The notes beneath the pieces were generated by a model, which saw nothing but the letters and a program-made list of their open reading frames with translations, did not search any database and was not told the DNA's origin. From the NCBI GenBank assembly GCA_014773175.1, contig VXCM01000215.1:134105-198104 (forward strand): a stretch of 64,000 bases of DNA, in the 5' to 3' direction. Numbering within the stretch: the stretch's first letter is position 1; the number at the start of each line of letters is the position of its first letter. Source of the DNA: Lucifuga dentata. Taxonomy: Eukaryota > Chordata > Actinopteri > Ophidiiformes > Bythitidae. The translations under genes were made by a program, and so were the position numbers. This document shows, one piece after another, positions 33,136-51,600 of this stretch.

Positions 33136-35166
33136 TATCAGACAAATTATCACATAATTTTAGCAGAACTCAATTTATCCCAGTGATTAGCCAAATGCCC
33201 CTGACTATTAAACTAACAACTGCAACTGCTAAGTAATAATAATTAATAATGATTAATGATAATTATACAATAGTTGTGTGAGTTTAGCATGAAAGGTTAA
33301 AAAGATATAAAAAGATACATGCACTAGGTGCAAAGTGTAATGACCACTAGATACTGCTATTTCCTCTCAGCTACTCATTTTGACTGTGCAGAAATAAATA
33401 AATGCAGAATATCAGCAGTTAAACACCATGTCTGATAACTGAATTTTTTTTTAAAAAGGAACAGACACTTGCTGAATGTACACAGATAAATATGTAAAAG
33501 TCTGTGGAAATGTCATAAGATCCATACATTAGGGACATTCCAGTTTAATTAATTTTTGTTTTGTTTTGTTTTTTACATTTTTCCCTTTTCATTGATCTGT
33601 CTTTGTACTTTTGTCCAGCCAATTTTTCTGTTGTCATTTAACTTAATAAATCAGTTTATTTAAACAAATCAATAAATCGATCAATCAATCTTACCTGCCC
33701 AAATAATTGTTTTAATTAAATATGCAGTACACATACAATGTTTTTGTGTCATCATATTTTATTCTTGTACCATAAATTGTAACTCCAAAACTTGGAGAAC
33801 TTTCCACTAAAACTATAGCTTTTACATTGTTTTGTTTTGTTTTTTTTAGCTATAACAATTTGTCAATTTGTAATTTTTGCTATACTTGTGGCACTTTTGC
33901 ACAGCTTTAATAAGTACTCTGTGAGTAAATGTTCTTGTAGAGTAGCTCTAGTAGCTGCATTAGTACTATAGCAGCAGTAGTTGCAGTTGCAGCAATGTAC
34001 CATATTGTGGTAGTATCGACGCACCATGAGAGCTCTTGATCCTCCACTCATCTAACTTGTGCCCTCAGTTCCTTTTCTTCTCTTCCTGTTACAGTCTGTG
34101 TTTTGCTGTGCTTTGTGGTGATTTGCCATCACACCTCCCTGCTGTCCCTTACCTGCCTCTCACATGGTTTAGTCAATTAGCTTAACTCAGTATAGACCTC
34201 AGTTCACCTCTGTTATCCTTAATGCTTTGGTAGCATTTCACCTCTATTCCTGTTGTCTATCTGTTTTGACAATTATTTTAAGATGCTTTGTTTTAAACTC
34301 TGGCTGCTCTGCCTGATTTTAGGTCTAGTTAGCTGTTGTCTAACTAGCAAACTGAACTTGAGAAAACCTAATCCTTGTACTGGGTAAATGTTTGATGTTT
34401 GGAAAAAAAAAAAAAAGCACTGACTGTAACAATTCATATCCTAATGTCAGAATAAGAATCCATCCACTGTGACACTTGCACATACCAGTACAAAATGTCA
34501 GTAAAATTCATTTTATTTCTAAACTATAAATGACTTGTTAAGATTAGCCTCACATAATTACACATTCTCCTCACATCTTTTAACTTTGTTTAAGGCTTGT
34601 AAACAGTAATAGTTCTGGTGCATTGCATCTATTGATGGCAGATGGAGAGGCAGACTTATCAATTTGTTTCCACATGGTTTAGCTTTTGCTTAATGTTCTG
34701 TGCCAGTCAATTTAAAATTTTAAATCTGAGCAGTGACATTTTGTTCCTTATGTGTTACTGCAGCCACTTCACAGCAACGCTGTGTTGTATTAAGACTGAT
34801 GAGCTGCTGTTGTTCTGTGGTAGACCAGTGCCTTTCTTCTTGCACCGTGTGTGTGTGTGTGTGTGAGTGTGTCTTTGAGGTACAGGAGTGTAGGTCAACT
34901 GTTCCTGGTGGCAAACTCTTTCAGCATCATTACAATTACAGATTGTAATCTGTAGAGACACCGCTGGGGACAAATAGAAAAACACATGCACATGCATGTG
35001 CACACAATCAAATCTAAAGCGCAAAGAGATATACTTCCCAACAGATAAAGATGAACAAGCAGAAATGATAAAATAGAGGTTACTGCACAATAAAAATCTA
35101 TTTTACTTATGAAATGAAAATTAAAGAAATTCCAGTCACTGAAGTCTGTGTGTCTGTGTATGTGTG

Positions 35167-35168
<2 letters not shown>

Positions 35169-35203
<35 letters not shown>
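35169..35203. repeat. (GT)n microsatellite
   Basis: About seventeen uninterrupted GT units. Confidence 0.95.
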
Positions 35204-35204
<1 letters not shown>

Positions 35205-35772
35205 GTTGTGGTCATTAGATGGTAGCTATTTCTTTAAATCGCTTCACAAACCAGCCAATAGCCTATTGTGACAACTTCAGCAAGGATTTGCCCCAGATTT
35301 TACATTAGACTTAAGTTAAACAAAGATGTGGCACAAGAAGAAATGATAAACGACTGCTTTTCTAACAATTGATTTTTATCAGAGGTTGTTTTGATGACAA
35401 TTGAAAATGAACCCATTTTCCACCAAGCTTTATCTATGTAGACTTCATATTATTACTTTTATTGAATTTCCATAATTTCTTAAAATACCTCTTTCAAGCT
35501 TCTGAGAACAATTTATGTAGTTCAGTTATGTAGTTTAAGTTCTTTTTTTCCAGATGAGAAAAAGCAAAAATGACAGTTTCTCCAGAATCAACGTCTCTCT
35601 GCTGAGCCTATTGTCCGTGGTGAAGGACCAGACTTTTATCGCAATGATCATTTTGACTTGCCAAACACAGCTGTAACCAATAACAATAATTTGGCTGCAT
35701 TCCATTTCTGGCTTATTGGCGCGATCTATGTGGAACGGAGCCATCACCATTACTAACTACACTTGTGACTTT

Positions 35773-35775
<3 letters not shown>

Positions 35776-35820
<45 letters not shown>
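35776..35820. repeat. (GA)n microsatellite upstream of tmem47
   Basis: A near-perfect GA repeat lies about 270 bp before the tmem47 ATG. It could lie in or next to the core promoter, since GA tracts are common there. Confidence 0.9.
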
Positions 35821-35823
<3 letters not shown>

Positions 35824-36075
35824 ATCTAGGCACTAGGACCCAGCAGCAGGTGCAGCTCGTTGTTGTATTGTGTTATTTCTCTGATGTGCGGTTCAGTCCG
35901 GTCAGCAGAGCTCTTGGCTCCACAGCAGCAGAAACAGCAGTATCAGTGTGGGCGCGGACTGAGTGGCTCCCCATCCTGCAACCCACAGCCCGGGAAGGGG
36001 GGACAACCATTACTTAAACCAGACTTTCATTTTGATGGACTTGAGAAACGGAACGGACCCCCCTCTTTTTAATGA

Positions 36076-41038
<4,963 letters not shown>

Positions 41039-42549
41039 AATGTGGGAGCCAAGAGGAGAACCTTGGACTCACTGTGTTACATTCATGATATGAGTTTGCA
41101 TTCTCTTGTTGCAGGGGTAAAAGCCTCAGCAGTCAAACACAGTGCACAACCACAGACTGAAAAACTACAAAAAACAAACCCGTATTGTTGGTTTCAGGAC
41201 TGGAAATGAACTTCTCCGTTTCATACTGTGTTTGTTGTCTCAGACTATCTCTATCAATGGACTTGAAGCCCTACACACACAATGGACATTTGGCAGCAAA
41301 TCAGGCTGTTTAGTAAAATTCCAAAATCAATGTGTGAGATGCCACCAATCAAATAAGTTGCAGCTCCTTTAAGTGGAACCAGTAGATCTTAGTTTTTGGC
41401 AGAAAATCTGTAGCGAAATGGATGGATTTGTAGCGAAACAGATGGATTTGACTCCATACCAGGTTGAATTGGTGGACTAATTAACCAATCAGAAGAGGAA
41501 AAGAATGATGCACTCAGAACAACCAAGCAATTAATGCATCAGAGAAGGAAGACGTCTTATTAAACTGATATCCTGAGGATGACAGTGAATCACCCAAAGG
41601 AAGCCAGTGCACCCCGACGGAAATGCTGCATCTCCCATAAGATATATGTGGAATGTAGCCTTGCATTCTTCATCTAGTAGTCAGTTTTGTTGTATAATGG
41701 ATTGGCTACAGCGTGTTCTTACATGCTGCAGCGGACTGGCTTTATTTTCTCCTGTCCTAGTTACTTCGATCTATTAAAATGTTCAGAGGTAATAAACAGA
41801 AGGCACTTAGGCCAATAAGGACATTCCACAGGTACCTACCAAATGATGCGCTCATACTGGCGAGAGGAACATGTACTGGTTAATGAATAGCATAGTCTGT
41901 CACACATATATACGATACCGAGTAGAAAAGCAAACATGAAAGACCTTTGGTCAATGTAAACATGCGGTATAACCCAAGTTACTCGCATTTTGATAAATTG
42001 TTGTATGATATGTACGTATGTGAAGTAAACAAACTAAAGTATTATTCATTCCAAAAAGTGGGAAGAAAGATTGTAAATGACCATGCTTGATTAGAGTGTG
42101 CATGTCTGCAATCTACATGCCACTGAAATGTGCTCACATGCCTCTCCATATGATGCATCTTTGTTTTCCCATGCTGGTTACAGGATTCTCTCAGTGGTGC
42201 ACACACTGAAGCAAAAATTGTAGAGTAAGAGGCTACAGCTGATCAATACACCTTGTAAAAATGTCAAAGTAAACTTAGTCTTTGCATCAGTTCAGCTGTG
42301 TTATAGCTTAGGAAGTGCATGTGTGCATGTGAGATGAAGAGTGAGTTCATGACAAGTGGAAACTAGACAAATCCACACCTGAAGAACAGAACATGTGCTT
42401 TCAACCACTCTAGAAACAGTTGTCCTCCTATTCCTGTCAAGAGATCAGAAACTTCTTCAGTTTCTTTTTGCAACAGTGTGTGTGTGTGCACCCATGTCAT
42501 TATTTGCTGCTGTGTCCGATTCCCAGTGGTTTGATTTCTAACATAATAA
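41039..42549 (+). other. tmem47: tmem47 3' UTR
   Basis: No further coding sequence was seen. AATAAA occurs near 41790 and near 42544. The second faces a minus-strand AATAAA complement around 42635, the probable tab3 3' end. Confidence 0.5.
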
Positions 42550-42629
42550 AAGGACTGAAAATGGCATTTTTGGTTTATCCATAAACTGATAATGCCCTTT
42601 GCATGTGGTCAAGTCACATAGAATCAGCT

Positions 42630-43350
42630 CCTTTATTTTATTAAGTACAGCAAGTTGAGGCATTTGCACAGGAAATCAACATCTTTTGAACACAGAATAC
42701 AGTGTGGCATAATATGCAAGTCTCTTTAGTGTTCAGTGAAATGAGCTCTAATACAGAGCCAGATACAGTGTACAGTCTACATACTGGATTAATCAAACCT
42801 TATTATACCATTGCTTTCATTGTTCCACTGTCAGAGACGGAGTTACAGTTCCTGGTTAAAAGCGGAAGTGCCTCCATTTTGAGTTCAGGAATGGGTCAGT
42901 TGTGTAAACAGGGCAGTCACACATTCTGCGTGGAATGTTCACTAGGTAAACCGTAGCTCCTACTCCTTTTAATCCCTAATCACCTGGACCTTTCTGAAGC
43001 CCCGCCCCACCTGCTGCCAGAGTCACAGTTTCACTCTTTTTTTTTAAATGCATTTGCAATAAGAAAAGTCTCCGACCGTCCTGGAAAAGCATCATAGTCT
43101 GCCAGTGGAAACAGGGCTCAAAGTGCTCAGGAGTAGTGGAGGGAGACAGGACAGCTAGGCTGAGGGGAATAGTGACTCTTCCTCATCAAGTAGGAGAGGC
43201 TTTTATATTGATTGACAGGGGAAGATCTCTAGGTGTCGGCAAAAAGTTCTGCTTGGAACTCCAGAATCTGAAGGATGGGACTTATATTATTCAAGGGCTG
43301 GGAGGAGGCAGGGCAAAGGGAGGGGGAGGCAATGCAGCCCAGCACTAAGC
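42630..43350 (-). other. tab3: tab3 3' UTR
   Basis: This is the sequence downstream of the tab3 stop on the minus strand, ending near a T-rich complement of AATAAA (42632-42645). No other gene was seen. Confidence 0.5.
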
Positions 43351-46300
43351 TCAGGTGTAGCGTGGCATCTCGCACTGTTCACAGCGGTTGAGTGCAGGGT
43401 GGTTGAGGAAGGTGCAGCTTTCACAGTTCCACTGGGCGCCCTCAAAATCCTCGTCCCTCTGAGGCCCCACCACTGGCTTGGAGTCCTGCTCCCCTTCTGA
43501 CCCAAAAAAAAGAAAGGAAAATGTTGGTTCATGTCATAAACTGTATAGCACAACAATCCAAATGTAGTGGACTATGTATGGTGATGGCTGTCACTCAAAA
43601 AACAAGCATTAGGCATGTATTCAGCCATCAAACACTTAAGCATGTTGACAGCGACAGCCATGTTTCCTGTCTAGTTTCAATGCTAACAGATTTGTGGAGG
43701 CCAGAACACACAAAGATCGGTCAAATCTTTATTGTTGGTTTTCAAAGTAATTTGTCCAAAATCCTTAATGTTGGGGATTTAAAAAAAAAACAAAAACAAT
43801 ACACTCAGTTTCTCAACTCATTGCACAATGAGACCCAATGCTTTGCCTTGGCCTTTAAGTTTTGTTCCCCCATTGTGATGTTTTCTTTCTTCACTTCTTT
43901 ACACCCTTTTTGAAACTCATAACCATTTGTGTGTCCTGAAACCTACACGGGATGATTCCTACCTTTCTTCCCAGGTTTGGGAGGCACTACTGGACCAGGC
44001 TGAATGTTGTCATAAAAGTTATTCATGGCTTTTGGGTCAAACTTCCCTGTGAAGGAAAGCAGAAATCAGACATGCAGTGTGATAGAGGCTCATCCGTCAC
44101 TTCAGACCAGCTCTGTCTGCTTCTGGTCTCAGCTCTTCCCAGATACTTTTAAATAAATCAGAGGCACACTTCAAAGGTTTATGTGTAGAATTGTGCATTT
44201 GTGTGCGTCTGTGTGTGTCTGTGCCAGCATGTATACCTCTAGACTGCAGTAGATCTGTCTCCTTCAGGGTGCAGTCGATATCAATCTGAAGCTTTCTGTT
44301 CAGACTCCTCAATCGGGTCATTTCTTCAGGCTACAGCAGTGGAAACACACAACCTGGATAGTTATCCTAATAAACTATTTACTAGTTAGAAATTCCTTCA
44401 TGAATGCTTCCAAAATTAGAATGATACTTGAACTTTTCTAACAGTAGGGGTCATCGTTGGCCATCAGTCCACAGTACACCACACTTTCCTATGCGACGAT
44501 AGTGTGCTGATGTACAAAAATATGATTAAGAGCTGCCTTGATGCCTTTAAAGAGAGAGGAACAGACATTTACTGTACGTGTGTATGTTTAATTCTTACTC
44601 TGGGAATGAGACTGGTGGAGTTGACTCGTCGAAAGCGTCTCTGAAGGGCGTCGTATTCCATGTTGTTAACATCAGCCTTCAGCTGCTCTAGTTTCTGCTT
44701 CTCCATCAGCAGCTCCTTCATCAGGCGCTCCATCCTTGCACGCTGATGGAGCAGGAGAGCTGGAGGAAAAATGAACAAACACAGACGAGATACAAAAAGT
44801 CACGTCTGCGAGAATTGGAAAAATCACGAGAAAAGGTATTCTACAATGTGTCGTGCTCAGTGAGGTAAAGTATAATTTTGTTACAAGGATAACATTTAGA
44901 TTGTGATATCGCACCAGTACACTAAATAACAAGTAATATATGTGAAACACTACATTCCCCTTACAAACCAACATCTGTAGACATGGGCAAATTACCAGCG
45001 GGGAGGAATTCTTTTTTTAAAAGTGAAAGAATGCCTTTAATTGACAATGTTTGCTAGCAACTACTATGAAGGGCAGAGGCTTGGTCAAATGAAGAATATT
45101 TGGCCTTTTCTTACAGGTAAGTTTGCAGTATCTATGTGCTATCACAGACAGGGTTTTACACCGATATTGAACTGTCATTAAAATTGCATTATTATCTTTA
45201 CATTATGAATTGTGGTAATACATATATAATATTTAAAGCCAGAAACGTTTCCTGAATGATTCCTCAAATTCTTGAGAATGCCAGGTGTGATTCCAGTTTG
45301 ACCTCCTGCTACCAAGCAGCCCAGTGTGATGATAACAGGTGTCTTTCTATACATAGACAAATTATTTTACATATGTTAAACTCAAATCAGGTTTTCTGGT
45401 ATTTCTATTTTTTCCTGTATGCCTAATTAAAGTTCCTCCCCAAACAGACATGCCTCTATTAACTCTGCTAATCAAATTCAAGAGTGGGTTCATGAACAAC
45501 AGTATGACTATACTAGCAGGCAAATAAAAAAGAAAACAAGCATCCTCTACCTTGTGTGTAGGCGTAGTCATCAGAGCCAGAACTTGAACGCAGTGGCATA
45601 TGCTGAAACTGACAAGCAACATTCCCTGGCAATGCAGAGATGGGCAAGATGGGTGCAGGGGCGGCGTTATGCTCCCCTTGGTCTACTATGTTGAGAAGAG
45701 ACTCTGCTTCGGCCACAGGCGGCGAGCTGGGTGGTCTCTGTGCCTGCCCTCCCGGAGAGACCTTTATTTTGAAGGCGTAGGCTGACTGGCCTGGCTGGGG
45801 AGAAGAGGCCGGCCGAGGCCTAGTGGGGCCCTGGTGCTGCAGATACATCCCAGGGTGAAAGGAAGCCGGGCCTGGGGGGCCGCTCATACTGATGCCTCTG
45901 GAGGGGGAGCTGGGCGAGGGACTGGTGGCCATATAGAGAGCACCCTGGGGATGGGAGCTGTGCACAGGGGAATTGCTGCGAGGTCGTGGACCCTCAAGGG
46001 TAATCTCAATCTGGTTTTTGAGGGGGCTCTTTGAGTGGTAGGGTCTGTAGACAGCTGGCTGCTGCTGGGGTTGCTGCTGGTGGTGATAGGGCATGCTTGG
46101 AAGTGTTGGGGAACTAATGGGGAGGAAGACATATTGCTGGTGCTGGTGTTGCGGCTGAGGCTGAGGTTGGGGCTGTGGCTGGACTTGATGTTGTGGGGAG
46201 CTGTAAGGTGAGCCATATGTAGGAGTGCTATAAGGGGACTGCTGATGCTGATACACTGAAGCCCCAGAGGACTGCCAGGGTGCTGGCTGTGGGCTCTGGG

Positions 46301-47443
46301 AGGGTGAGGGTCTCATATAGAGGGTGGTGTTGGTGTTNTGCCAGGGTGCTGGCTGTGGGCTCTGGGAGGGTGAGGGTCTCATATAGAGGGTGGTGTTGGT
46401 GTTGTTACCGTAGTGCCCAGGGGGAATCTGTAGGGCCTGTGGGACATTGGGTATAGTTTGGGAAACAGTGACTGTTATTGGGTTTATAGTATAACGTGGG
46501 ATGGGGGAATAGGTGGGAGACATGCCCTGCATTGTGGGTGGAGGCGTGGGCGTGCTGGCCGAGCGGCTCTGATCGTTCATGAAGAAAGGATTGTAACCTG
46601 GGGAGGGGGCCATGGTGGCAGGAGCTGAGAGTGGCTCGGGGTAGCTGGGCCGCTGGGGTTCGATGTGACTGTCACTGGTGCTGTGCACTAGAGAGCGCCC
46701 TACTCCCACTGCTCCTCCATTTGCTTTGACTACGTCGGAGCCCGGGTAGCCCAGGCTGATGTGCAGCATGTGGTTTCGGCTCAGGCGCCCTTCCTCTGGA
46801 CTGTGGTGAAACTCGCCATACAGGTATCGGTTACTCTCCTGAGCCAGCAGGTGGCAGCAGAGATCCAGGTTATTATTGTTCTGCAACAGAGAGCAATCTC
46901 AGTCATGCAGGTTATATGAAAGGGAGTGTTCAATAGAGCTGCATATTTGAAATTTTTGATACTGTGCCAATACTAAAACAATACTGTGCCTGACTGCTAA
47001 ATATTAACAAGTTTTTTCTATGACTATTTTCAAATGCATTGCTGTTTAATGCTGTCTTATCACAAACATTCATGTACTAACCTTGCTTTAAAAAATGCAG
47101 TGTAAAATTTACACAGTTCTGATTATATCAGGCAATATGTGATCAATGAGTAAGTAGCCAAGACTAAGAATCTGATCAAACGTTTCATGCCAACCCTTCT
47201 TACAAGACATTTTTCAAGATTAATTTTTATGCATAATTTAGTCAGCAGTGGAATATTATTGAGGTTCAACACCAAGTCAGAGTTTTTAAATGTTAACCTG
47301 GTAGTCCTACTGTCCAGTCTACATCATAGAGTAGACCACTAGCCTTGGAAAGCAAAATGCTGATGAACCACAAAAACTGAACAACATAACCTATCTACTC
47401 ACGAGTGCCATATTGATACTATTTTACAGCAGTCTGCCAACAG

Positions 47444-47484
<41 letters not shown>

Positions 47485-47586
47485 CTGCAGAAGGCACTGG
47501 GACACCACCCCCTCTGGGATTTCTGGAAAACGCTGCTTGAGGTCCTGCAGGATGTGATAGTCCAGCTGAGAGCCTCCCTGCGCCAT
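43351..47586 (-). CDS. tab3: TGF-beta-activated kinase 1-binding protein 3
   Basis: TAB3 reads Lys63-linked ubiquitin chains and activates TAK1 in NF-kB/JNK signalling. The exons in transcript order are 47586-47485, 46880-45551, 44759-44599, 44330-44237, 44046-43963 and 43496-43351. About 616 residues remain after removing the 66-base seam repeat (human 712). The CUE domain (about 8-50, [19 protein letters not shown]) spans intron 1. A long Pro/Gln/Ser-rich middle includes a [16 protein letters not shown] tract. A coiled coil follows (about 458-530, [20 protein letters not shown]). The NZF zinc finger at the C terminus (about 589-616) has WNCESC, the ubiquitin-contacting Thr-Phe and RCEQC. 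The ending PRYT and NPFFMND favour TAB3 over TAB2. A noncoding exon ends at 48331. Confidence 0.95.
46273..46403. repeat. Exact 65-bp direct duplication around a single N (assembly seam) in tab3
   Basis: Bases 46273-46337 and 46339-46403 are identical and flank the N at 46338. Because 66 bases is a multiple of three, the frame stays open and the predicted protein gains a spurious 22-residue repeat ([14 protein letters not shown]...). Confidence 0.9.
47449..47482. repeat. (GT)n microsatellite touching the tab3 exon 1 donor
   Basis: Read on the tab3 strand, the exon ends CTGCAG and the intron reads GT followed immediately by (AC)n. CA-rich intronic RNA is a known hnRNP L binding element. Confidence 0.9.
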
Positions 47587-48330
47587 CCTGAGCCAACACA
47601 GAGGGTCAACGAGCCCAAAGCTGCAAATGCTCCAACACCAAATCTCCTTTCATCCCCTAAAGATTCAGATATGACAATCCTGAAACTCGTGCAGTTATCA
47701 TATTAGCATGGTTCGTCTGTTCATCGAGAAGAATTTAAAGATCTGTCACACACCCTATGTGTCAGCAGTAAAAACACACAGCACTGAAGCTGACATCTGA
47801 AGAACATGCCAGCTTGTATTTTTTTTAAAACGAACATTATATATATGCCCATACAGACAGGGGAAGCAGCAGAAATGTATCACAAACACTAAGCGCACCA
47901 ACTGAAAGTGCTAGTGTATTGGAATCAGTACACATTAACAGAGAAGTGTGCTTGTCATTCTGTTGTTTGTTTAGCCGTATTGCTGCACCAAGCAACGACA
48001 ACATACCATCGCTAGCATGCTAGTTAGCAGCATAAGATAGCCTCCCTATGTTACTCAAACAACCATACCGTTGAACCATATGGCTACGACAGGAGAGAGG
48101 TCACAGTTAGCGGAGATTTGCCGAGTGTGGACTGTAATTCATTCAACAATGCAGCTCATAAGCTTATCACAACTTATCTGGGTAAGTTAGATTAACTCAG
48201 TTCGTGAACTGGCTATCGGCTAGCTTTGCTAAGGCTAACATATCTAGCTGGTCAGCTGTCACAACCATAGTTGTTGATGGATTAGCTAGCTAAACAAGTA
48301 TTAGCCACCACGGGGCTTGATAAAACTTAC

Positions 48331-48480
48331 CGCACGTGAAGAATCTCCCTTGTGTCTTGCACCATAGCTGAGTCCCAATGAGACCCGAGATCCTTTCCGT
48401 AAAGACAGACTGAGGTTTGTGATGTTGTTGTTGCTGCTGCTAAATAACTTGTAGTTTCGCATTCCAGTGTCAGGCCCCCG
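48331..48480 (-). other. tab3: Probable tab3 noncoding first exon
   Basis: On the minus strand TTCACGTGCG is followed by a GTAAGT donor at 48330, upstream of the start-codon exon. The right boundary is estimated from the onset of promoter-like sequence. Confidence 0.5.
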
Positions 48481-48600
48481 CCGCTGAAATGCATACGAAC
48501 AGGCTGTCTATCGCGATAATGTCACAGTTTTCCCGGACCAGGAAGTGGTTCAGATCGACGGTGACGCTTTCACCTAATCTGATGATCACGTGACTAGAGT
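48481..48600. promoter_or_regulatory. Candidate tab3 promoter elements
   Basis: The stretch contains an ETS-type CCAGGAAGTGG (about 48538), a palindromic TATCGCGATA (about 48509) and an E-box TCACGTGA (about 48586). It has more CpGs than its flanks. No TATA box was seen. Confidence 0.4.
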
Positions 48601-51600
48601 ATACACTCCAGACTTTCTGTTCAAAAGTAAGAAATATGAGTACGACAAACTTTTAGATATTTTTAATATCATCAGTGACGTTATTAGGATACCAAACTGG
48701 CATGAAATGTAAATGAAAAATTACATTTTCATAAAGCTACTGATGATAAGGATGACATCATGGTAGTGTAACTGTAAAAGTTTTACACTTCTAAAAGAGT
48801 AGATCCAAATAAATAACCTTTTCTGACAAGAACCGCCGAGCAATATAATACACACTGAGGGCTGCACACTACAGATCCATATGTAATCCATAGTGTTTCT
48901 AAAGAGAACAAGAGAGCCTGGCAAACAACAAAACATGTAACACTGTAGTGTGGTTTTGATATTAAATATCTGATGATATCATACTACAGTGCAATGTGGT
49001 CCTCATTCTCAAGGAAAGGCCACTAAGCTCTTGCCGTGTTTTACTCTAATGCTGTCATGATCTACTACATGCATGCTTTTGTGAGTCTACAGTCTGCATA
49101 AGCATCAGTCAGTCATCTCACCTAAATTCATTTTACATGACTTTTCATTGGCCCTGGTGCACTCAATATTGTAAATATAAAAACATGTAGAAGGAAAGAT
49201 GGACTTTGTTTTACCAAGATAGTGATAAACTGTGTATAGACTAAGTACTACAGTGTACTTTACTCTGTTTACAGTGGGATTAATTGAATACTGTGTTAAA
49301 AAGTGTTATTGTTAAGCAAGGATTTGTGTCAGTTGCCGGTTTTTTTTGTTGTTGTTGTTGTTGTTGTTTTTTTTTTGTTTTGTTTTTTGTTTGTTTTGTT
49401 TTGTTTTGGTTTTTNTTTTTTTTTTTTTTTTTTTTTTAGCTATTTCCACCAGGGGGCACTAAGCACTCCAAGAATCCTGCACAAGCATTTCGACTTCACA
49501 AACCAAACAGCAGCAGGAAGGAAGTTCCATGTGTCCCTGCAGGTTTTTCCAAAGCATGAAAATAAGTTACAGGTTATTTGATTTGAGAGTTTATTTCCTC
49601 ATGATTGGAACACACTGAGGTAAAACAGTAAGGCATGTGCACCTGCATGTGTGAGGTCACAGCGTGGCAACTTAAGTAAATGTTGACTGGTGTCAATTAA
49701 GGTATATTAAAGATTAGTATCTTGGATCATATGGCATTGTAAAGAGATTTTGGTTACGCAGGGACAATACCATCAGTAGTTAAAACAATCTGGCTCCAGA
49801 TCAGATCTATTGATCATAATGTTAAACAAGTGGGGTAGAGGTAAGTCTTGCTTGTCAGTGATCCTTAATATAGTAAAAACTTATTAGCTGATAGTACTGC
49901 TATTAAGCTTTTAAATACTAGATACTACATAGGGGGGAAAAAAAGTTTTTTATTTGCTTCAGGTTTCTTTCTTTTTTTTTTTTTCTTTCTTTCTTTCTTT
50001 TTTTTAAGCACAAACTATCTCTGACCCAAATAACTATTTCAAAGGTACCTTTGTATTGCAGTGTTGGCCAGATCAAATGCAGCCATTTTGGCTCTTTGCA
50101 AATAATTTAATGAAACTAATCGTGTATTCTGCAAGGGCACTTTATTGGAGGAAGACCCTTTTCCACCTTTTCTGTCTATGCCCTACACCAGTTTAAATAG
50201 AATTGTGCCTGGTCTTTCCACCCTGATGCCACCTGTTTTGTGGTGGAGTTGCTTTTCCTCTGTAAGCACAACAGCTGAGCATTCAGCAGTCACAGCTGGG
50301 AACCGATGACATAGCTACAGGAGCCAACCTCCATCATGGATACTGTAGTCCTTATTTGTGTTGTTTGTGAGGGAAACAGTTAAAAAGCAACTCCACAAAT
50401 AAATGCTACCATATTGCAACATCTAACATCAATAAAGCATTTTAAGGCATAATTAAGAGGCTCTGAGTAATTTGATCTTAAACACAACAAAAAGGATCAC
50501 ACACATTTGTTTGCGCGTTCATTCACTGCAAGAAAAAAAAGTTTAGTTTGATAGGCATGTTTAGTTTGACAGACCCTGTACAATCACTTTAACAGCACCA
50601 TTTTCGCCTCAGTTAACCCTGTAGACTGGCAGCTGCTGAGCAAAAGAGGCATCACAGAGGTCATCATCTAGAGTCTGGTCAGACTACCACATGCAAACAG
50701 ACATTCAGACATGATACTGACAACCCTTCAGCTTTCATATGATCTTACAGATCTACACTCTGTTTAGACAATAGTATGTTTTCTGTTCTTTGCAGCAGTA
50801 AATAACCTGAACATTAGCATTTGCTATTTTGTGGCCTCCTTTTTCCATATTGCTACACAGTGCCATATGTGCATGTATTTTTTTGCATGATGCTTTTTCT
50901 GATGTTTTTCTGATATGTATGTTCTAATGTCATTACAGCAATCTGGAATTTATGAGAGAATTGACCACTTTAAAGACTGCACAACCAAGATCAGCAGAAT
51001 TTCTTTTTGGTACAGCATAGTAACTAAGCCAATCACCATACATAATTACCATACAGTTATACAGACAAATTTCAGTGCAATTTATAGCTTACATACTGGA
51101 TTACACAGCAAGCACTATTTACAGACCATGAAAATATGACACCCTCAAATGACAAAATGTCTTAAAGTCAGGTATTAAGAGAAAAAAGAAACACTTTAGT
51201 GCTTGTTGCAGTAGAGCAATTGGATGATTTGCTCATCCATTTGCAATGAGCAAATGTAACGTTTTTGCATGCTGACTATGGATCAGGTTAGGACACTCTC
51301 AGTGATGACTGTTAAAACTATAAGAGAAGTCACTGTTTCATTAAACCCCTTAAGGTGGCTGTGTTGGTGTGCTTAATGGTGAAATTCATCAATATAATTG
51401 GCTCATTGGAGGTGTGACAGCTGAAATAAGGGGTATCCATCAACCAGCACAGATATGACCTGCTGAGCCAGTCTACTGGGTGTGCAACAGGAGGAGTGGG
51501 CTTTATCAAGGCTGTACCACCACAGAAATATTCACAGGGGTGTCAGGACTGAGCTGCAGCAGCTGAGGCCCAGACTGACACAGGATGCTGTCTTTAGGGT

